The notes: generated by a model from the sequence alone, not told the origin. A stretch of DNA of 64,000 nt from CBDFKU01 sp965248975 (GCA_965248975.1 CBDFKU010000013.1:62001-126000), one strand, 5' to 3'; counted from the stretch's first letter, positions 31,489 through 40,169 are shown. Program-made: numbers and translations.

Positions 31489-31769
31489 ACCCTCACCTTC
31501 CTGCCGTCATCGAGAAAGCTGTCCCTGACCCGGGTCGGTTTGTTACACCGTGTACATATAATCATTACGTTGGAACCGTGGATCGGGGATTCCTGTTGTA
31601 TCCTTCCGGCCTGGCGCATGTCGGGCCTGGGTTTGACGTGGCGGGTCACAAGGTTGAGTCCCTCCACGACCACCCTTCCCGTCGGCGCGATGACCCGGTC
31701 TACCTTGCCGCGGCGGCCCTTTTCCTTCCCGGCAATGACCAGCACCGTATCTCCCTTGCGGACGTTCAT
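31458..31769 (-). CDS. rplX: Ribosomal protein uL24
   Basis: Early-assembly protein at the tunnel exit. The KOW motif VRKGDTVLVIAGKEKGRRGK and VVVEGLNLVTRHVKPRPD are present, and four Cys in MIICTRCNKPTRVRDSFLDD with VCLQCQ suggest a zinc-bound C-terminal part. 103 residues. ATG 31769 shares a base with the rplN stop. Its end overlaps the extended rplE reading frame by 31 bases, more than usual. Confidence 0.95.
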   Translation of the reverse strand: MNVRKGDTVLVIAGKEKGRRGKVDRVIAPTGRVVVEGLNLVTRHVKPRPDMRQAGRIQQESPIHGSNVMIICTRCNKPTRVRDSFLDDGRKVRVCLQCQETID

Positions 31770-32143
31770 CACACCACCTCGGGAGCCAGCGAGACGATCC
31801 TCATGAATCCCCGGTCGCGGAGCTCACGGGCTACAGGACCGAAGATGCGGGTGCCTCGGGGATTTCGGTTCACTCGATCGCTGATTAGAACCGCGGCGTT
31901 GTCGTCGAAGCGAACGTAAGTGCCATCTGGCCTCCGGTGCGACTTCGCCGTCCTAACGATTACCGCTTGAACTACTTCCCCCTTCTTGACCGCCGCCTGT
32001 GGTGCCGCTACCTTCACTGACGCTACGATAATGTCGCCTATGTGGGCGTACCTCGTGCGGCTGTTTCCGGGAATGTTGATGCACATGATCTCTTTGGCTC
32101 CGCTGTTGTCAGCGACCACGAGACGGCTAAAAGTCTGGATCAT
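31769..32143 (-). CDS. rplN: Ribosomal protein uL14
   Basis: Intersubunit-bridge protein. MIQTFSRLVVADNSGAKEIM, CINIPGN, IGDIIVASVKVAAPQAAVKK and PRGTRIFGPVARELRDRGFM are diagnostic; 124 residues. It overlaps the end of the extended rpsQ gene by four bases and is in the standard rpsQ-rplN-rplX order. Confidence 0.96.
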   Translation of the reverse strand: MIQTFSRLVVADNSGAKEIMCINIPGNSRTRYAHIGDIIVASVKVAAPQAAVKKGEVVQAVIVRTAKSHRRPDGTYVRFDDNAAVLISDRVNRNPRGTRIFGPVARELRDRGFMRIVSLAPEVV

Positions 32144-32694
32144 GAGCGATTCTCCTTGCCGGCTTCCTCATCCGTTTCTTTGCCTTCCGCCTCTTCCTCG
32201 ACTTCAGATTCTTCGTCTTCCTCCAGCTCCACGACGATGTCCGCCTCTGCCGCCCCGTCGTCCTCTATCTCTTCCATCTCGTCCGGCTCTTCCTCTTCTT
32301 CCAGCACCGCCATCAAGTCCGACTCTTCCGCCTTGTCTTCTATCTCTTCTAGCTCGTCGTCGGCTTCGTCCATCTCTTCGACCCGCTCGGCCTCTTCACT
32401 GAGAATCCCTTCATCTAGGTCGATGGGCTTCACGTCCGCTACTTCGCGGCGGTCCAGCAGGTCGATCACCCTCCAACGCTTCATGCGGGACAGCGGCCGG
32501 GTTTCCTCGATCCGGACCACGTCTCCCAGGCGGTACTGATTGTCCCCGTCATGGGCATAGAACTTTGTGATACGCCGCAGTCTCTTGCCGTAGATGCGAT
32601 GTCGCTTGCTCCAGCTTACGGCCACCACGACTGTCTTGTCCATTTTGTCGCCGATGACCCGGCCGGTGCGGACCTTTCTGCGCTCCTTGGCCAT
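32140..32694 (-). CDS. rpsQ: Ribosomal protein uS17 with ~95-residue acidic C-terminal tail
   Basis: The first 88 residues are an ordinary uS17 (RKVRTGRVIGDKMDKTVVVA, SWSKRHRIYGKRLRR, DGDNQYRLGDVVRIEETRPL, SRMKRWRVIDLLDRR), which binds 16S rRNA at the subunit base. The usual protein ends there. This one continues to 184 residues with a tail composed mainly of Glu and Asp (for example EEMDEADDELEEIEDKAEES and VELEEDEESEVEEEAEGKET). The reading frame is clean, ends with TGA and overlaps the rplN start normally, so the tail is part of the gene, not a frameshift artefact. It is surely disordered and strongly negative. It lies between rpmC and rplN. Confidence 0.94.
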   Translation of the reverse strand: MAKERRKVRTGRVIGDKMDKTVVVAVSWSKRHRIYGKRLRRITKFYAHDGDNQYRLGDVVRIEETRPLSRMKRWRVIDLLDRREVADVKPIDLDEGILSEEAERVEEMDEADDELEEIEDKAEESDLMAVLEEEEEPDEMEEIEDDGAAEADIVVELEEDEESEVEEEAEGKETDEEAGKENRS

Positions 32695-32695
32695 G

Positions 32696-32893
32696 CTAGC
32701 TCGCTCCCAGCTGCCGCTCTCGGATGATGGTGTTCAGACGAGCGATCTTCTTTTTAACTGTGCGGAGCTGTGCGGTGTTGGCCAGTTGCTTGGTGGCCAC
32801 TCTGAACCGCAAGTTCAACAGCTCTTTGTGGGAGCCTTCCAACTCGACTTGCAGGTCCTGGTCGCTGAGCTCCCTCACTTCGTGTACCTTCAA
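32696..32893 (-). CDS. rpmC: Ribosomal protein uL29
   Basis: Two-helix protein at the tunnel exit, a docking site for trigger factor and SRP. VHEVRELSDQDLQVELEGSH, KELLNLRFRVATKQLANTAQ and KKKIARLNTIIRERQ fit fully; 65 residues. It sits between rplP and rpsQ. Confidence 0.95.
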   Translation of the reverse strand: MKVHEVRELSDQDLQVELEGSHKELLNLRFRVATKQLANTAQLRTVKKKIARLNTIIRERQLGAS

Positions 32894-32922
32894 CGGTGCC
32901 CTCCCTGGCAGGAATGCATTAT

Positions 32923-33363
32923 CTAACCCTCTGATGAGCCGGTGGTTGCCAGGAGGTTACCCCTGTGCACGGCCTTGGTCGGAATCGGTAGCTTATGGGA
33001 AGCCAACCGCAGGGCCTCCATAGCTAGGTCTTCTCTCACGCCGCTGACCTCGAAGAGGATGCGGCCCGGCTTGACCACGGCCACCCAGTGATCGACCGCC
33101 GCCTTGCCGCCGCCCATCCTGGTCTCGGCGGCCTTCTTGCTCACGGCCTTGTCGGAGAAGATGCGCACCCAGACGTTGCCGCCCCTCTGCAGATGACGGG
33201 TGATAGCGATACGTGCTGCCTCTATCTGTCTGGCGGTGATCCAATGGTCCTGCATCGCCTTCAGCCCATAGGTGCCGAAGTCGACGCTGTTGCCCGACGT
33301 GGCCTTCCCCCTGCGATGGCCGCGGTGCACCTTGCGGTATTTAACTCGTTTCGGCTGTAACAT
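32923..33363 (-). CDS. rplP: Ribosomal protein uL16
   Basis: Large-subunit protein beside the A-site and 5S RNA. MLQPKRVKYRKVHRGHRRGK, GNSVDFGTYGLKAMQDHWIT, QIEAARIAITRHLQRGGNVW, VRIFSDKAVSKKAAETRMGG and LRLASHKLPIPTKAV are the conserved blocks. 146 residues. It overlaps the end of rpsC by 23 bases, and uL29 follows. Confidence 0.96.
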   Translation of the reverse strand: MLQPKRVKYRKVHRGHRRGKATSGNSVDFGTYGLKAMQDHWITARQIEAARIAITRHLQRGGNVWVRIFSDKAVSKKAAETRMGGGKAAVDHWVAVVKPGRILFEVSGVREDLAMEALRLASHKLPIPTKAVHRGNLLATTGSSEG

Positions 33364-34081
33364 CTGCGGTCTCTGTCTCCTCTGTCGGTATGGTTACCTC
33401 GATGGTATCCAGCTCGTCGAGGACCTCTTCGGGCGGAGGCGGCATCACGTCGCCGTTGTAGATCCAGACTTTGACGCCTACCCGACCCATGGCGGTGCGG
33501 GCCTCGGCGAGGCTGTAGTCTATGTCGGCCCGGAGGGTGTGCAGGGGGACCCTTCCATCCATCAGCTTCTCGCGGCGGGCGATCTCTGCCCCGGTGATGC
33601 GTCCCTTGATGATAATCTTTATGCCGTGGGCCCCGGCCTGCATCGCCCTCTGGGCGGCTTGGCGCATGGCCCTGCGATAGGAGACTCGACGCTCGATCTG
33701 GTCGGCGATGTTCCTGGCCACCAGGTAAGCGTTGAGCTCCGGCTGGGAGATTTCCAGGATGTTCAGCTGGATGCGCTTCTTGCTGGTGGCCTCTTCCAGC
33801 CTGGCCCTCAAGCGTTTCACCCGCTCCCCGTCGCGACCGATGAGGATTCCGGGCCGGGCCGAATGGACGTTCACCACGATGTCCTGGGTCCCCCTGTCGA
33901 TCTCGACCCGGGCGATTCCGGCGTTGGAGAACCCCTCGTACTCGCTGTTGATGGCGTTCCTGATGCTCAGGTCTTCCAGGACCAGTTCACGGTACTGCCT
34001 GCCCCTGGGGGCATACCAGTGGGTCTGCCAGTCCTTTACGATTCCAAGCCGGAACCCAATCGGATGGGTTTTATGGCCCAC
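33341..34081 (-). CDS. rpsC: Ribosomal protein uS3
   Basis: Small-subunit head protein at the mRNA entrance. MGHKTHPIGFRLGIVKDWQT, the KH domain with SARPGILIGRDGERVKRLRA, RRVSYRRAMRQAAQRAMQAG and GRVGVKVWIYNGDVMP are typical. 246 residues, with a Glu/Thr-rich tail of about 25. It is coupled to rplV (one shared base) and to rplP (23-base overlap). Confidence 0.96.
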   Translation of the reverse strand: MGHKTHPIGFRLGIVKDWQTHWYAPRGRQYRELVLEDLSIRNAINSEYEGFSNAGIARVEIDRGTQDIVVNVHSARPGILIGRDGERVKRLRARLEEATSKKRIQLNILEISQPELNAYLVARNIADQIERRVSYRRAMRQAAQRAMQAGAHGIKIIIKGRITGAEIARREKLMDGRVPLHTLRADIDYSLAEARTAMGRVGVKVWIYNGDVMPPPPEEVLDELDTIEVTIPTEETETADVTAETS

Positions 34082-34425
34082 TAGGACACCTCCCGTTCGT
34101 CCACCACGACCGTTATGTGGCTTGCCCGCTTGGTGATGCGGCCCATGCGTCCTCTGGCCCGCGGCCGAAACCGCTTCAGAGGCGCCGCGCCGTCGGCGAC
34201 TATCGTGACGATCACCAGGTTGTCCGGGTCCATCAGCAGGTTGTTCTCTGCGTTGGCCGACGCCGACCGTACGACCTTGGCCACCGACTTCGCCCAGGGA
34301 GACGCCAGCAGGTTGAGGGTGTCCATGGCGTCGTTCACCCCACTGCCCCGGACCAGGTCCAGGATAGGCTTGAGCCTCTTGGGGGAGGCACCTATGTTTT
34401 TCGCGACAGCCTTGACCTCAGGCAT
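34081..34425 (-). CDS. rplV: Ribosomal protein uL22
   Basis: Lines the peptide tunnel with its long hairpin. VKAVAKNIGASPKRLKPILD, LVRGSGVNDAMDTLNLL, SASANAENNLLMDPDNLVIV and FRPRARGRMGRITKRASHIT are diagnostic. 114 residues. It lies between rpsS and rpsC, with the stop joined to the rpsC start. Confidence 0.96.
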   Translation of the reverse strand: MPEVKAVAKNIGASPKRLKPILDLVRGSGVNDAMDTLNLLASPWAKSVAKVVRSASANAENNLLMDPDNLVIVTIVADGAAPLKRFRPRARGRMGRITKRASHITVVVDEREVS

Positions 34426-34445
34426 CCGCTCTTCGCTTCCCTTCC

Positions 34446-34736
34446 TTACCGACCCCTGGGTACGGTGGTGCGTTCGGACCTGCCCACATGCCCACGGAAG
34501 GTGCGGGTGGGGGCGAACTCGCCCAGCTTGTGCCCTACCGTGTTCTCTGTGATGAAGACGGGCACGTGCCTGCGCCCGTCGTGGACGGCGATGGTTAGGC
34601 CCACCATTTCGGGCATGATGGTAGACGACCTGGACCAGGTGCGTATAACCGTCTTGGTTCCCGAGTTCTGGGCGACCATTACCTTCTTTATCAGCTTGGG
34701 ATGGACGTAGGGCCCTTTCTTGATGGAACGGGACAT
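34446..34736 (-). CDS. rpsS: Ribosomal protein uS19
   Basis: Small-subunit head protein. MSRSIKKGPYVHPKLIKKVM, KTVIRTWSRSSTIMPEMVGL, TIAVHDGRRHVPVFITENTV and GHKLGEFAPTRTFRGH are diagnostic. 96 residues. Its ATG follows the rplB stop directly. Confidence 0.96.
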   Translation of the reverse strand: MSRSIKKGPYVHPKLIKKVMVAQNSGTKTVIRTWSRSSTIMPEMVGLTIAVHDGRRHVPVFITENTVGHKLGEFAPTRTFRGHVGRSERTTVPRGR

Positions 34737-35564
34737 CTAGCTCCTTCGCCTCATTATGAACTTGCCGCTGGACTTTTTCTTGTTTCTGGTCCTGTATCCC
34801 AACGCGGGCTTACCCCAGGGAGTCTTGGGGCCGGGCATACCCACCGGAGAGCGGCCCTCACCTCCGCCATGGGGATGGTCGTTGGGGTTCATGGCCACAC
34901 CCCGCACCTGCGGCCGGCGGCCGCGGTACCGGGTCTTACCGGCCTTGCCCCACTTGATATTTTTGTGGTCTGTGTTGCCCACCTGCCCCACGGTGGCCCG
35001 ACACTCCAATAGCACCCGGCGTATCTCGCCGGAGGGGAGGCGTATCAGCACGTAGGACTCTTCCCTGGACAGGACCTGGGCGCCCACTCCGGCTCCCCGG
35101 ACCAGTTGTCCGCCCCTGCCGGGCCGGATCTCCAGGTTGTGCACTATGGTGCCGGCCGGGATATGCCTGAGGATAAGACAGTTCCCTGGCGCGATTTCCG
35201 CACGGGGCCCTGACTCTATCTTCGTTCCCACCTGCAGACCCACCGGGGCCAGGATATACCGCTTTTCTCCGTCGACGTAGTGGATCAGGGCGATGTGGGC
35301 TGATCGGTTGGGGTCATACTCGATGGATGCTACCTTGCCGGGCACGCCATCCTTGTCTCGCTTGAAGTCGACGAGGCGGTACATCCGCTTGCTACCGCCG
35401 CCCCTGTGCCTGGTTGTGATCTTGCCCCTGTTGTTTCTGCCCGCGTTGCTCTTCAGGGGGCGCAGCAGGGACTTCTCCGGTTTCTTCCTGGTGATATCCT
35501 CAAAGGAAGGCAGGGCCGCGTCCCTAGTGCCGGGAGTCTTTGGATTCGGTATCTTAAGGGGCAT
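34737..35564 (-). CDS. rplB: Ribosomal protein uL2
   Basis: Essential for subunit joining and close to the peptidyl-transferase centre. NAGRNNRGKITTRHRGGGSK, MYRLVDFKRDKDGVPGKVAS, EYDPNRSAHIALIHYVDGEK, GNCLILRHIPAGTIVHNLE and MNPNDHPHGGGEGRSPVGMP (with the conserved His) are present. 275 residues, normal. It lies between rplW and rpsS. Confidence 0.96.
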   Translation of the reverse strand: MPLKIPNPKTPGTRDAALPSFEDITRKKPEKSLLRPLKSNAGRNNRGKITTRHRGGGSKRMYRLVDFKRDKDGVPGKVASIEYDPNRSAHIALIHYVDGEKRYILAPVGLQVGTKIESGPRAEIAPGNCLILRHIPAGTIVHNLEIRPGRGGQLVRGAGVGAQVLSREESYVLIRLPSGEIRRVLLECRATVGQVGNTDHKNIKWGKAGKTRYRGRRPQVRGVAMNPNDHPHGGGEGRSPVGMPGPKTPWGKPALGYRTRNKKKSSGKFIMRRRS

Positions 35565-35566
35565 GG

Positions 35567-35851
35567 CTATACACCTTCGATGATCTGGATGCGGTCGCCC
35601 CTTTTTAGGGTGACCACCGCCTTTTTGATGTCAGGCATTTTCTTGAAGCGCGGGCCAAAGCGCTTCGACTTGCCCCTGTTCTTGGTGATGTTGACGTCCA
35701 ACACGTCCACACCGAAAGCGGATTCCACGGCCTGCTTTATCTCTACTTTGTTGGCGTTGAGAGCCACCAGGAAGACGTATTTTCCGCTCTCCTGAAGGAT
35801 GGTGCTCTTCTCAGTTATCATGGGCCGGATGATGGCCTCATGGGGATGCAT
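35567..35851 (-). CDS. rplW: Ribosomal protein uL23
   Basis: Tunnel-exit protein and docking site for trigger factor and SRP. MHPHEAIIRPMITEKSTILQ begins the 94-residue protein; KYVFLVALNANKVEIKQAVE, FGVDVLDVNITKNRGKSKRF and KKAVVTLKRGDRIQIIEG follow. I chose ATG 35851, preceded by GAGGTGGGCA and overlapping the rplD stop by 14 bases; the open frame continues upstream inside rplD, but that part is not uL23-like. Confidence 0.94.
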   Translation of the reverse strand: MHPHEAIIRPMITEKSTILQESGKYVFLVALNANKVEIKQAVESAFGVDVLDVNITKNRGKSKRFGPRFKKMPDIKKAVVTLKRGDRIQIIEGV

Positions 35852-36560
35852 TGCCCACCTCACCCTCATCAGCAGCTTCAACCGGGGCAGGCGTCGCTTC
35901 GGCGACGGTTTGCACCGCGCCGCCGCGCCTGGGCCGTTCCGTGGCCCAGAGCTCCTCGGCCCGTCGCGCCGCCTCAACGGTCATGACCACAGATTCTCGC
36001 TTCAACAGCTGCTCGGCGTTGATCAGAGACACCGGCAGGGTCCAGATCTTCTGGAGGTTATGCGCCGATAGCGCTACCTCCTGCTGGGGCCGAGCCGTCA
36101 CGATCAGAGCCGAGCTGGCGATGCCCAGTCTGTTCAGAATCTCTTTCATCTCTTTGGTGCTGGGTGAGCTCAGCGACAGCTCGTCGACAAGGATCAGCCG
36201 GCCTTGGCGCGCCTTTGACGACAGGACGCACTTCAGCGCCAAGTGGCGCATCTTCTTGGGCATGTCCAGCCGGTAATCCCGGGGGTGAGGCCCGAACACC
36301 ACGCCACCATGACGCCACTGGGGAGAGCGAATGCTCCCCTGGCGGGCCCGACCGGTGTATTTCTGCGCCCAGGGTTTTCGGCCGCCGCCCGACACTTGGG
36401 CCCTGGTCTTGGTGTTGTGTGTCCCCTGGCGCTTGTTCATCTCGTACATCACCAGGGCCTGGTGCACCAGGGCATCGTTCATGGGCACGTCGAAAAGGGC
36501 GTCGCTTAACTCGACGGTGTCCACGGGCTCACCCTTTATGTTTCTTACCTGAAGCTCCAC
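35838..36560 (-). CDS. rplD: Ribosomal protein uL4 with C-terminal extension
   Basis: Tunnel protein; in E. coli also an autoregulator of the S10 operon. HQALVMYEMNKRQGTHNTKT, GRKPWAQKYTGRARQGSIRS, PQWRHGGVVFGPHPRDYRL and KMRHLALKCVLSSKARQGRL are typical. The family is about 205 residues; this one has 240, the extra 30 being an Ala/Pro/Glu-rich tail (PAPVEAADEGEVGNASP at the end) whose coding sequence overlaps rplW. Confidence 0.95.
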   Translation of the reverse strand: MELQVRNIKGEPVDTVELSDALFDVPMNDALVHQALVMYEMNKRQGTHNTKTRAQVSGGGRKPWAQKYTGRARQGSIRSPQWRHGGVVFGPHPRDYRLDMPKKMRHLALKCVLSSKARQGRLILVDELSLSSPSTKEMKEILNRLGIASSALIVTARPQQEVALSAHNLQKIWTLPVSLINAEQLLKRESVVMTVEAARRAEELWATERPRRGGAVQTVAEATPAPVEAADEGEVGNASP

Positions 36561-36577
36561 GATACCTTCCTCACCCC

Positions 36578-37195
36578 TCAGTGAGCGACCTTACGGATCA
36601 TCAACAGTCCGTTGGGCGCGCCTGGAACTCCGCCCTTCAGCAGGAGAAGGTTCCTCTCCGGGTCCACTTCCGCCACCTCGAGGTTCTTCACCGTGATTCT
36701 GGTGTTTCCCATGTGCCCAGCCATCTTTTTCCCCTTGAGCACTCTGGCCGGATAGGTAGTGGCGCCGATGGAGCCGGGGGCGCGGGCCCTGTCCGATTGG
36801 CCGTGGGTCCGGGGGCCGCCGTGAAAGCCGTGGCGCTTCATGGCCCCCTGAAAGCCCCGCCCCTTGGATGTGCCGATAACGTTCACCCGCTCACCGGCCT
36901 GAAACAGGTCCACCCCTATCTGTTGCCCCAACTCAATCCCGTCGAGGCTATCCACGGGGAGCTCCCGAAGGAACCGGAATAGGCCGTGGCGACCCAGGTG
37001 TCCCCTGAGGGCCTTGTTCAGCCGTTTCACGGGATCGAAACCCACCTGGACAGCCTCATAGCCGTCGGTGCTGTTGGTCTTGATCTGGGTGACTGTGCAT
37101 GGGCCGGCCTGTATCGCGGTAACCGGCACCACCCGTCCGTCCTGACGGAAGATCTGTGTCATCCCGATTTTCTTTCCCAGCATTCCGCCGATCAT
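36578..37195 (-). CDS. rplC: Ribosomal protein uL3
   Basis: Large-subunit assembly initiator. MLGKKIGMTQIFRQDGRVVP, VTAIQAGPCTVTQIKTNSTD, VNVIGTSKGRGFQGAMKRHG and FHGGPRTHGQSDRARAPGSI are diagnostic, as is KKMAGHMGNTRITVKNLEV. 205 residues. It follows rpsJ after ten bases; the ATG at 37195 is used, with a second one (MLGKKIG) four codons later. Confidence 0.96.
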   Translation of the reverse strand: MIGGMLGKKIGMTQIFRQDGRVVPVTAIQAGPCTVTQIKTNSTDGYEAVQVGFDPVKRLNKALRGHLGRHGLFRFLRELPVDSLDGIELGQQIGVDLFQAGERVNVIGTSKGRGFQGAMKRHGFHGGPRTHGQSDRARAPGSIGATTYPARVLKGKKMAGHMGNTRITVKNLEVAEVDPERNLLLLKGGVPGAPNGLLMIRKVAH

Positions 37196-37205
37196 GCAGA
37201 GACCT

Positions 37206-37517
37206 CTACAGCTTAATGGATATGTCCACGCCGGCCGGCAGGTTGAGCCGGGTCAGCGCGTCTATGGTCTTGGAGGTTGGGTCCAGGATGTCCAGCAATC
37301 GCTTGTGGGTTCGTATCTCGAAATGCTCCCGGGAGTCCTTGTCCACGTGGGGCGAGCGGATGACACAGAAACGCCGGATGTGGGTGGGCATAGGTATGGG
37401 GCCGGCCACCAACGCCCCCGTGCGCTCCGCCGTTTCCACTATCTGGCCCGCCGACAGGTCTAGGGACCTGTGGTCGAAGGCTCGCAGCACTATCCTGATT
37501 TTCTGTCGGGTGGTCAT
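37206..37517 (-). CDS. rpsJ: Ribosomal protein uS10
   Basis: Small-subunit protein, also known as transcription factor NusE. KIRIVLRAFDHRSLDLSAGQ, VAGPIPMPTHIRRFCVIRSP, HVDKDSREHFEIRTHKRLLD and LPAGVDISIKL are diagnostic. 103 residues. It follows fusA after two bases; tuf, which often lies between fusA and rpsJ, is absent. Confidence 0.96.
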   Translation of the reverse strand: MTTRQKIRIVLRAFDHRSLDLSAGQIVETAERTGALVAGPIPMPTHIRRFCVIRSPHVDKDSREHFEIRTHKRLLDILDPTSKTIDALTRLNLPAGVDISIKL

Positions 37518-37519
37518 GG

Positions 37520-39592
37520 TTACCTCGTGCGGTGGGTGGCTTCACTGAGGATACTTGCGGGCACCGGCTCGTAAAAGCGGAACTCCATCGTATAGCTGGC
37601 GCGTCCCTGGGTCATCGACCGCAGGTCCGAGGTGTAGACAAAGGTCTCTGCCAGGGGTATCAGTGCCCTGACCACCTGAATCCCTTCCTGTCCCTCGATG
37701 TTCTGAATCTGTGCCCTCCTGGAGCTCAGGTCCCCCAGCACGTCACCGAGAAACTCTCCCGGGGTCACCACCTCCAGCTCCATTAGCGGCTCCAGCAGCA
37801 CGGGTTTAGCCTTCTTTACGCCGTCCCTGAAAGCGATGGAGCCGGCTGCCCTGAAGGCGGGATCCGAGGAGTCCACCGGGTGGAAGCTCCCGTCTACTAG
37901 TGCAACCTTGATGTCTATCAACGGATACCCAGCCAAGGGTCCGTTGTCCAAGACGGACTTTACCCCGGCTTCCACCGAAGGGATGTACTCCCTGGGTATT
38001 ACTCCGCCGACGATTTTATTCTCGAAAAGAAATCCCTCTCCCCGTTCCCTGGGCTCGATCTCCAGCCACACGTGCCCGTATTGTCCCCTGCCTCCGGTCT
38101 GTCGTACGAACCGTCCCTCGACGCGCACCGGAGCTGTGATTGCCTCGCGGTAGGCGACCTTTGGCCTGCCGACGTTGGCCTCCACGTTGAACTCCCGGCG
38201 GATCCGTTCCACCAGTACTTCCAGATGCAGCTCGCCCATGCCCGAGATCAGGGTTTGGCCGGTCTCATCGTTATAGCGCACTTCGAAGGTCGGGTCTTCT
38301 TCGGCCAGCTTTGTCATGGCGTCGGATAGCTTGTCCTGATCGGCCCTGGTCATGGGCTCAATCGACACCGACAACACGGGCGATGGGAACTGGGGTGGCT
38401 CCAGGATGACGGCCTGGTCTCTGCTGCAGATGGTGTCTCCGGTGAAGGTGTTTTTGAGGCCGACGGCGGCGCAGATGTTGCCCGCCACCACCTCCTGCAC
38501 CTCTTCCCTCCGGTTGGCGTGCATCTGGAGGACCCGGCCCATGCGTTCGTTCAACTCCTTTGTGGAGTTGAAAACCAATGCGCCGGACTTGGCCGTGCCG
38601 GAGTAGACTCTCAGATAGACCAGCCTGCCGACGAAGGGGTCGGTGGTCACCTTGAAGGCCAGGGCAGACAGAGGGGCATCGTCCCGGGGTGGTCGGATCA
38701 CTTCCTGCCCCGACTTGAGGTCGACCCCGGTCACCGGCGGGACGTCTATGGGGGCGGGAAGATAGTCGATTATGCCGTCTACCAGGAGAGGGATTCCCTT
38801 CCTGCCCAGGGCGCTGCCGCATAATACGGGGACCAGGTTGCCCCCGATGGTGGCCGCTCTGAGCGCCGCTCGAAGCTCCCTGGCTTCCAGGTCCTCGCCC
38901 TCCAGGTACTTGATCATCAGCCCGTCGTCGGTCTCCACGATCTTCTCGACCATGGCTTCTCGAAACCTCCGGAAGTCCTCCTGGTACTCCTCGGGGACAG
39001 GGCCTTCCTGGAAGGACATGTGGTCGTGGTCCTCGTAGATGAAAGCTCTGCTTTCCAGGAGGTCGGCCACTCCGGTGAAACCGTCCCCGTTCATCAGTGG
39101 TAGCTGCACGGGGACCGGGTTTCCCCTCAAACGATGTCGGATCGTGTCGACGGTGTGCTCGAAGTCGGCGCCGACCCGGTCCATCTTGTTCACGAAGCAG
39201 ATACGTGGAACGCCGTATCTGTTGGCTTGCCGCCACACAGTCTCGGACTGGGGCTGTACTCCGGCCACCGCGTCCAGCACGACGATCCCGCCGTCCAGCA
39301 CCCTCAGGCTCCGTTCCACCTCGGCGGTGAAGTCGACGTGGCCCGGGGTGTCGATGATATTTATCTTGTGCTCCTTCCAGAAGCAGGTGGTGGCGGCCGC
39401 GGTTATGGTGATGCCTCGTTCCTTCTCCTGGGGCATCCAGTCCATAGTAGTAGTGCCTTCGTCGACTCCTCCGACCCGGTGGATGCGGCCAGCCAGGTAT
39501 AGCACCTGCTCGGTCACCGTCGTCTTGCCGGCGTCGATGTGGGCGATGAAGCCAATATTGCGCACTTTGCCTAAAGGAAAGTCATCGGACAT
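37520..39592 (-). CDS. fusA: Elongation factor G
   Basis: GTPase that moves tRNA and mRNA through the ribosome. GTP-binding motifs: AHIDAGKTTVTE (G1), EKERGITITAAATT (G2), DTPGHVDF (G3) and NKMDRVGADF (G4). Domains II to V follow over 690 residues, the normal length, with GMGELHLEVLVERIRREFNV in domain III and YTMEFRFYEPVP near the end. It lies between rpsG and rpsJ in the str operon. It appears to be a normal translocation EF-G and not the mitochondrial-like second form, judged only by length and intact motifs. Confidence 0.96.
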   Translation of the reverse strand: MSDDFPLGKVRNIGFIAHIDAGKTTVTEQVLYLAGRIHRVGGVDEGTTTMDWMPQEKERGITITAAATTCFWKEHKINIIDTPGHVDFTAEVERSLRVLDGGIVVLDAVAGVQPQSETVWRQANRYGVPRICFVNKMDRVGADFEHTVDTIRHRLRGNPVPVQLPLMNGDGFTGVADLLESRAFIYEDHDHMSFQEGPVPEEYQEDFRRFREAMVEKIVETDDGLMIKYLEGEDLEARELRAALRAATIGGNLVPVLCGSALGRKGIPLLVDGIIDYLPAPIDVPPVTGVDLKSGQEVIRPPRDDAPLSALAFKVTTDPFVGRLVYLRVYSGTAKSGALVFNSTKELNERMGRVLQMHANRREEVQEVVAGNICAAVGLKNTFTGDTICSRDQAVILEPPQFPSPVLSVSIEPMTRADQDKLSDAMTKLAEEDPTFEVRYNDETGQTLISGMGELHLEVLVERIRREFNVEANVGRPKVAYREAITAPVRVEGRFVRQTGGRGQYGHVWLEIEPRERGEGFLFENKIVGGVIPREYIPSVEAGVKSVLDNGPLAGYPLIDIKVALVDGSFHPVDSSDPAFRAAGSIAFRDGVKKAKPVLLEPLMELEVVTPGEFLGDVLGDLSSRRAQIQNIEGQEGIQVVRALIPLAETFVYTSDLRSMTQGRASYTMEFRFYEPVPASILSEATHRTR

Positions 39593-39661
39593 AGTTCTAT
39601 ACCATTCTGGCAGAGCCAGGGGGTGATACCCCGCTTAGCCGGGCCGGGAGACCTTATATTC

Positions 39662-40132
39662 CTACCACCTGTAGTGCACGAAGGCCCGGTTGGCATCAGC
39701 CATGCGGTGCAACTCTTCGCGTCGCCTGACGGCGGCGCCCTCACCTCTGGCGGCATCCATAAGCTCGAGGGCCAATCGGCGGGACATGGGCATTCCCTTT
39801 CTGGCCCTGGCTCCTCTGATGATCCAGCGTATGGCGAGGGCTTCGCTCCGGGTGGGACGCAGTTCGGTGGGGACCTGGTAGGTCGCGCCGCCCACCCTTC
39901 TGGGCTTTACCTCCAGAAGGGGTGTGGCGTTCTTGAGCGCCTGTTGGAAAACCTCTAGTGGTTCCCTCTTCACGTCCTGCTGCACCGTGTCCAGCGCGCC
40001 GTACACAATGCGTTGGGCAGTGGTCTTCTTACCGCACTTCATAATGTTATTAATGAAGCGAGCGAGCTCGGTACTGTTGTATTTGGGGTCGGGAAGCAGA
40101 TTACGCTTCTCGGCCCGCCTTCTTCGTGACAT
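39662..40132 (-). CDS. rpsG: Ribosomal protein uS7
   Basis: Small-subunit head assembly protein near the E site. MSRRRRAEKRNLLPDPKYNS starts the 156-residue protein, followed by LARFINNIMKCGKKTTAQRI, NATPLLEVKPRRVGGATYQV, PTELRPTRSEALAIRWIIRG and a C-terminal ADANRAFVHYRW. ATG 40132 gives the normal length; the open frame continues upstream into the rpsL region without similarity. rpsL is 37 bases upstream and fusA 69 bases downstream. Confidence 0.96.
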   Translation of the reverse strand: MSRRRRAEKRNLLPDPKYNSTELARFINNIMKCGKKTTAQRIVYGALDTVQQDVKREPLEVFQQALKNATPLLEVKPRRVGGATYQVPTELRPTRSEALAIRWIIRGARARKGMPMSRRLALELMDAARGEGAAVRRREELHRMADANRAFVHYRW

Positions 40133-40169
40133 CTCTCTTCCGCTGTTTCCTAGACTTTCGTTACTTAGT

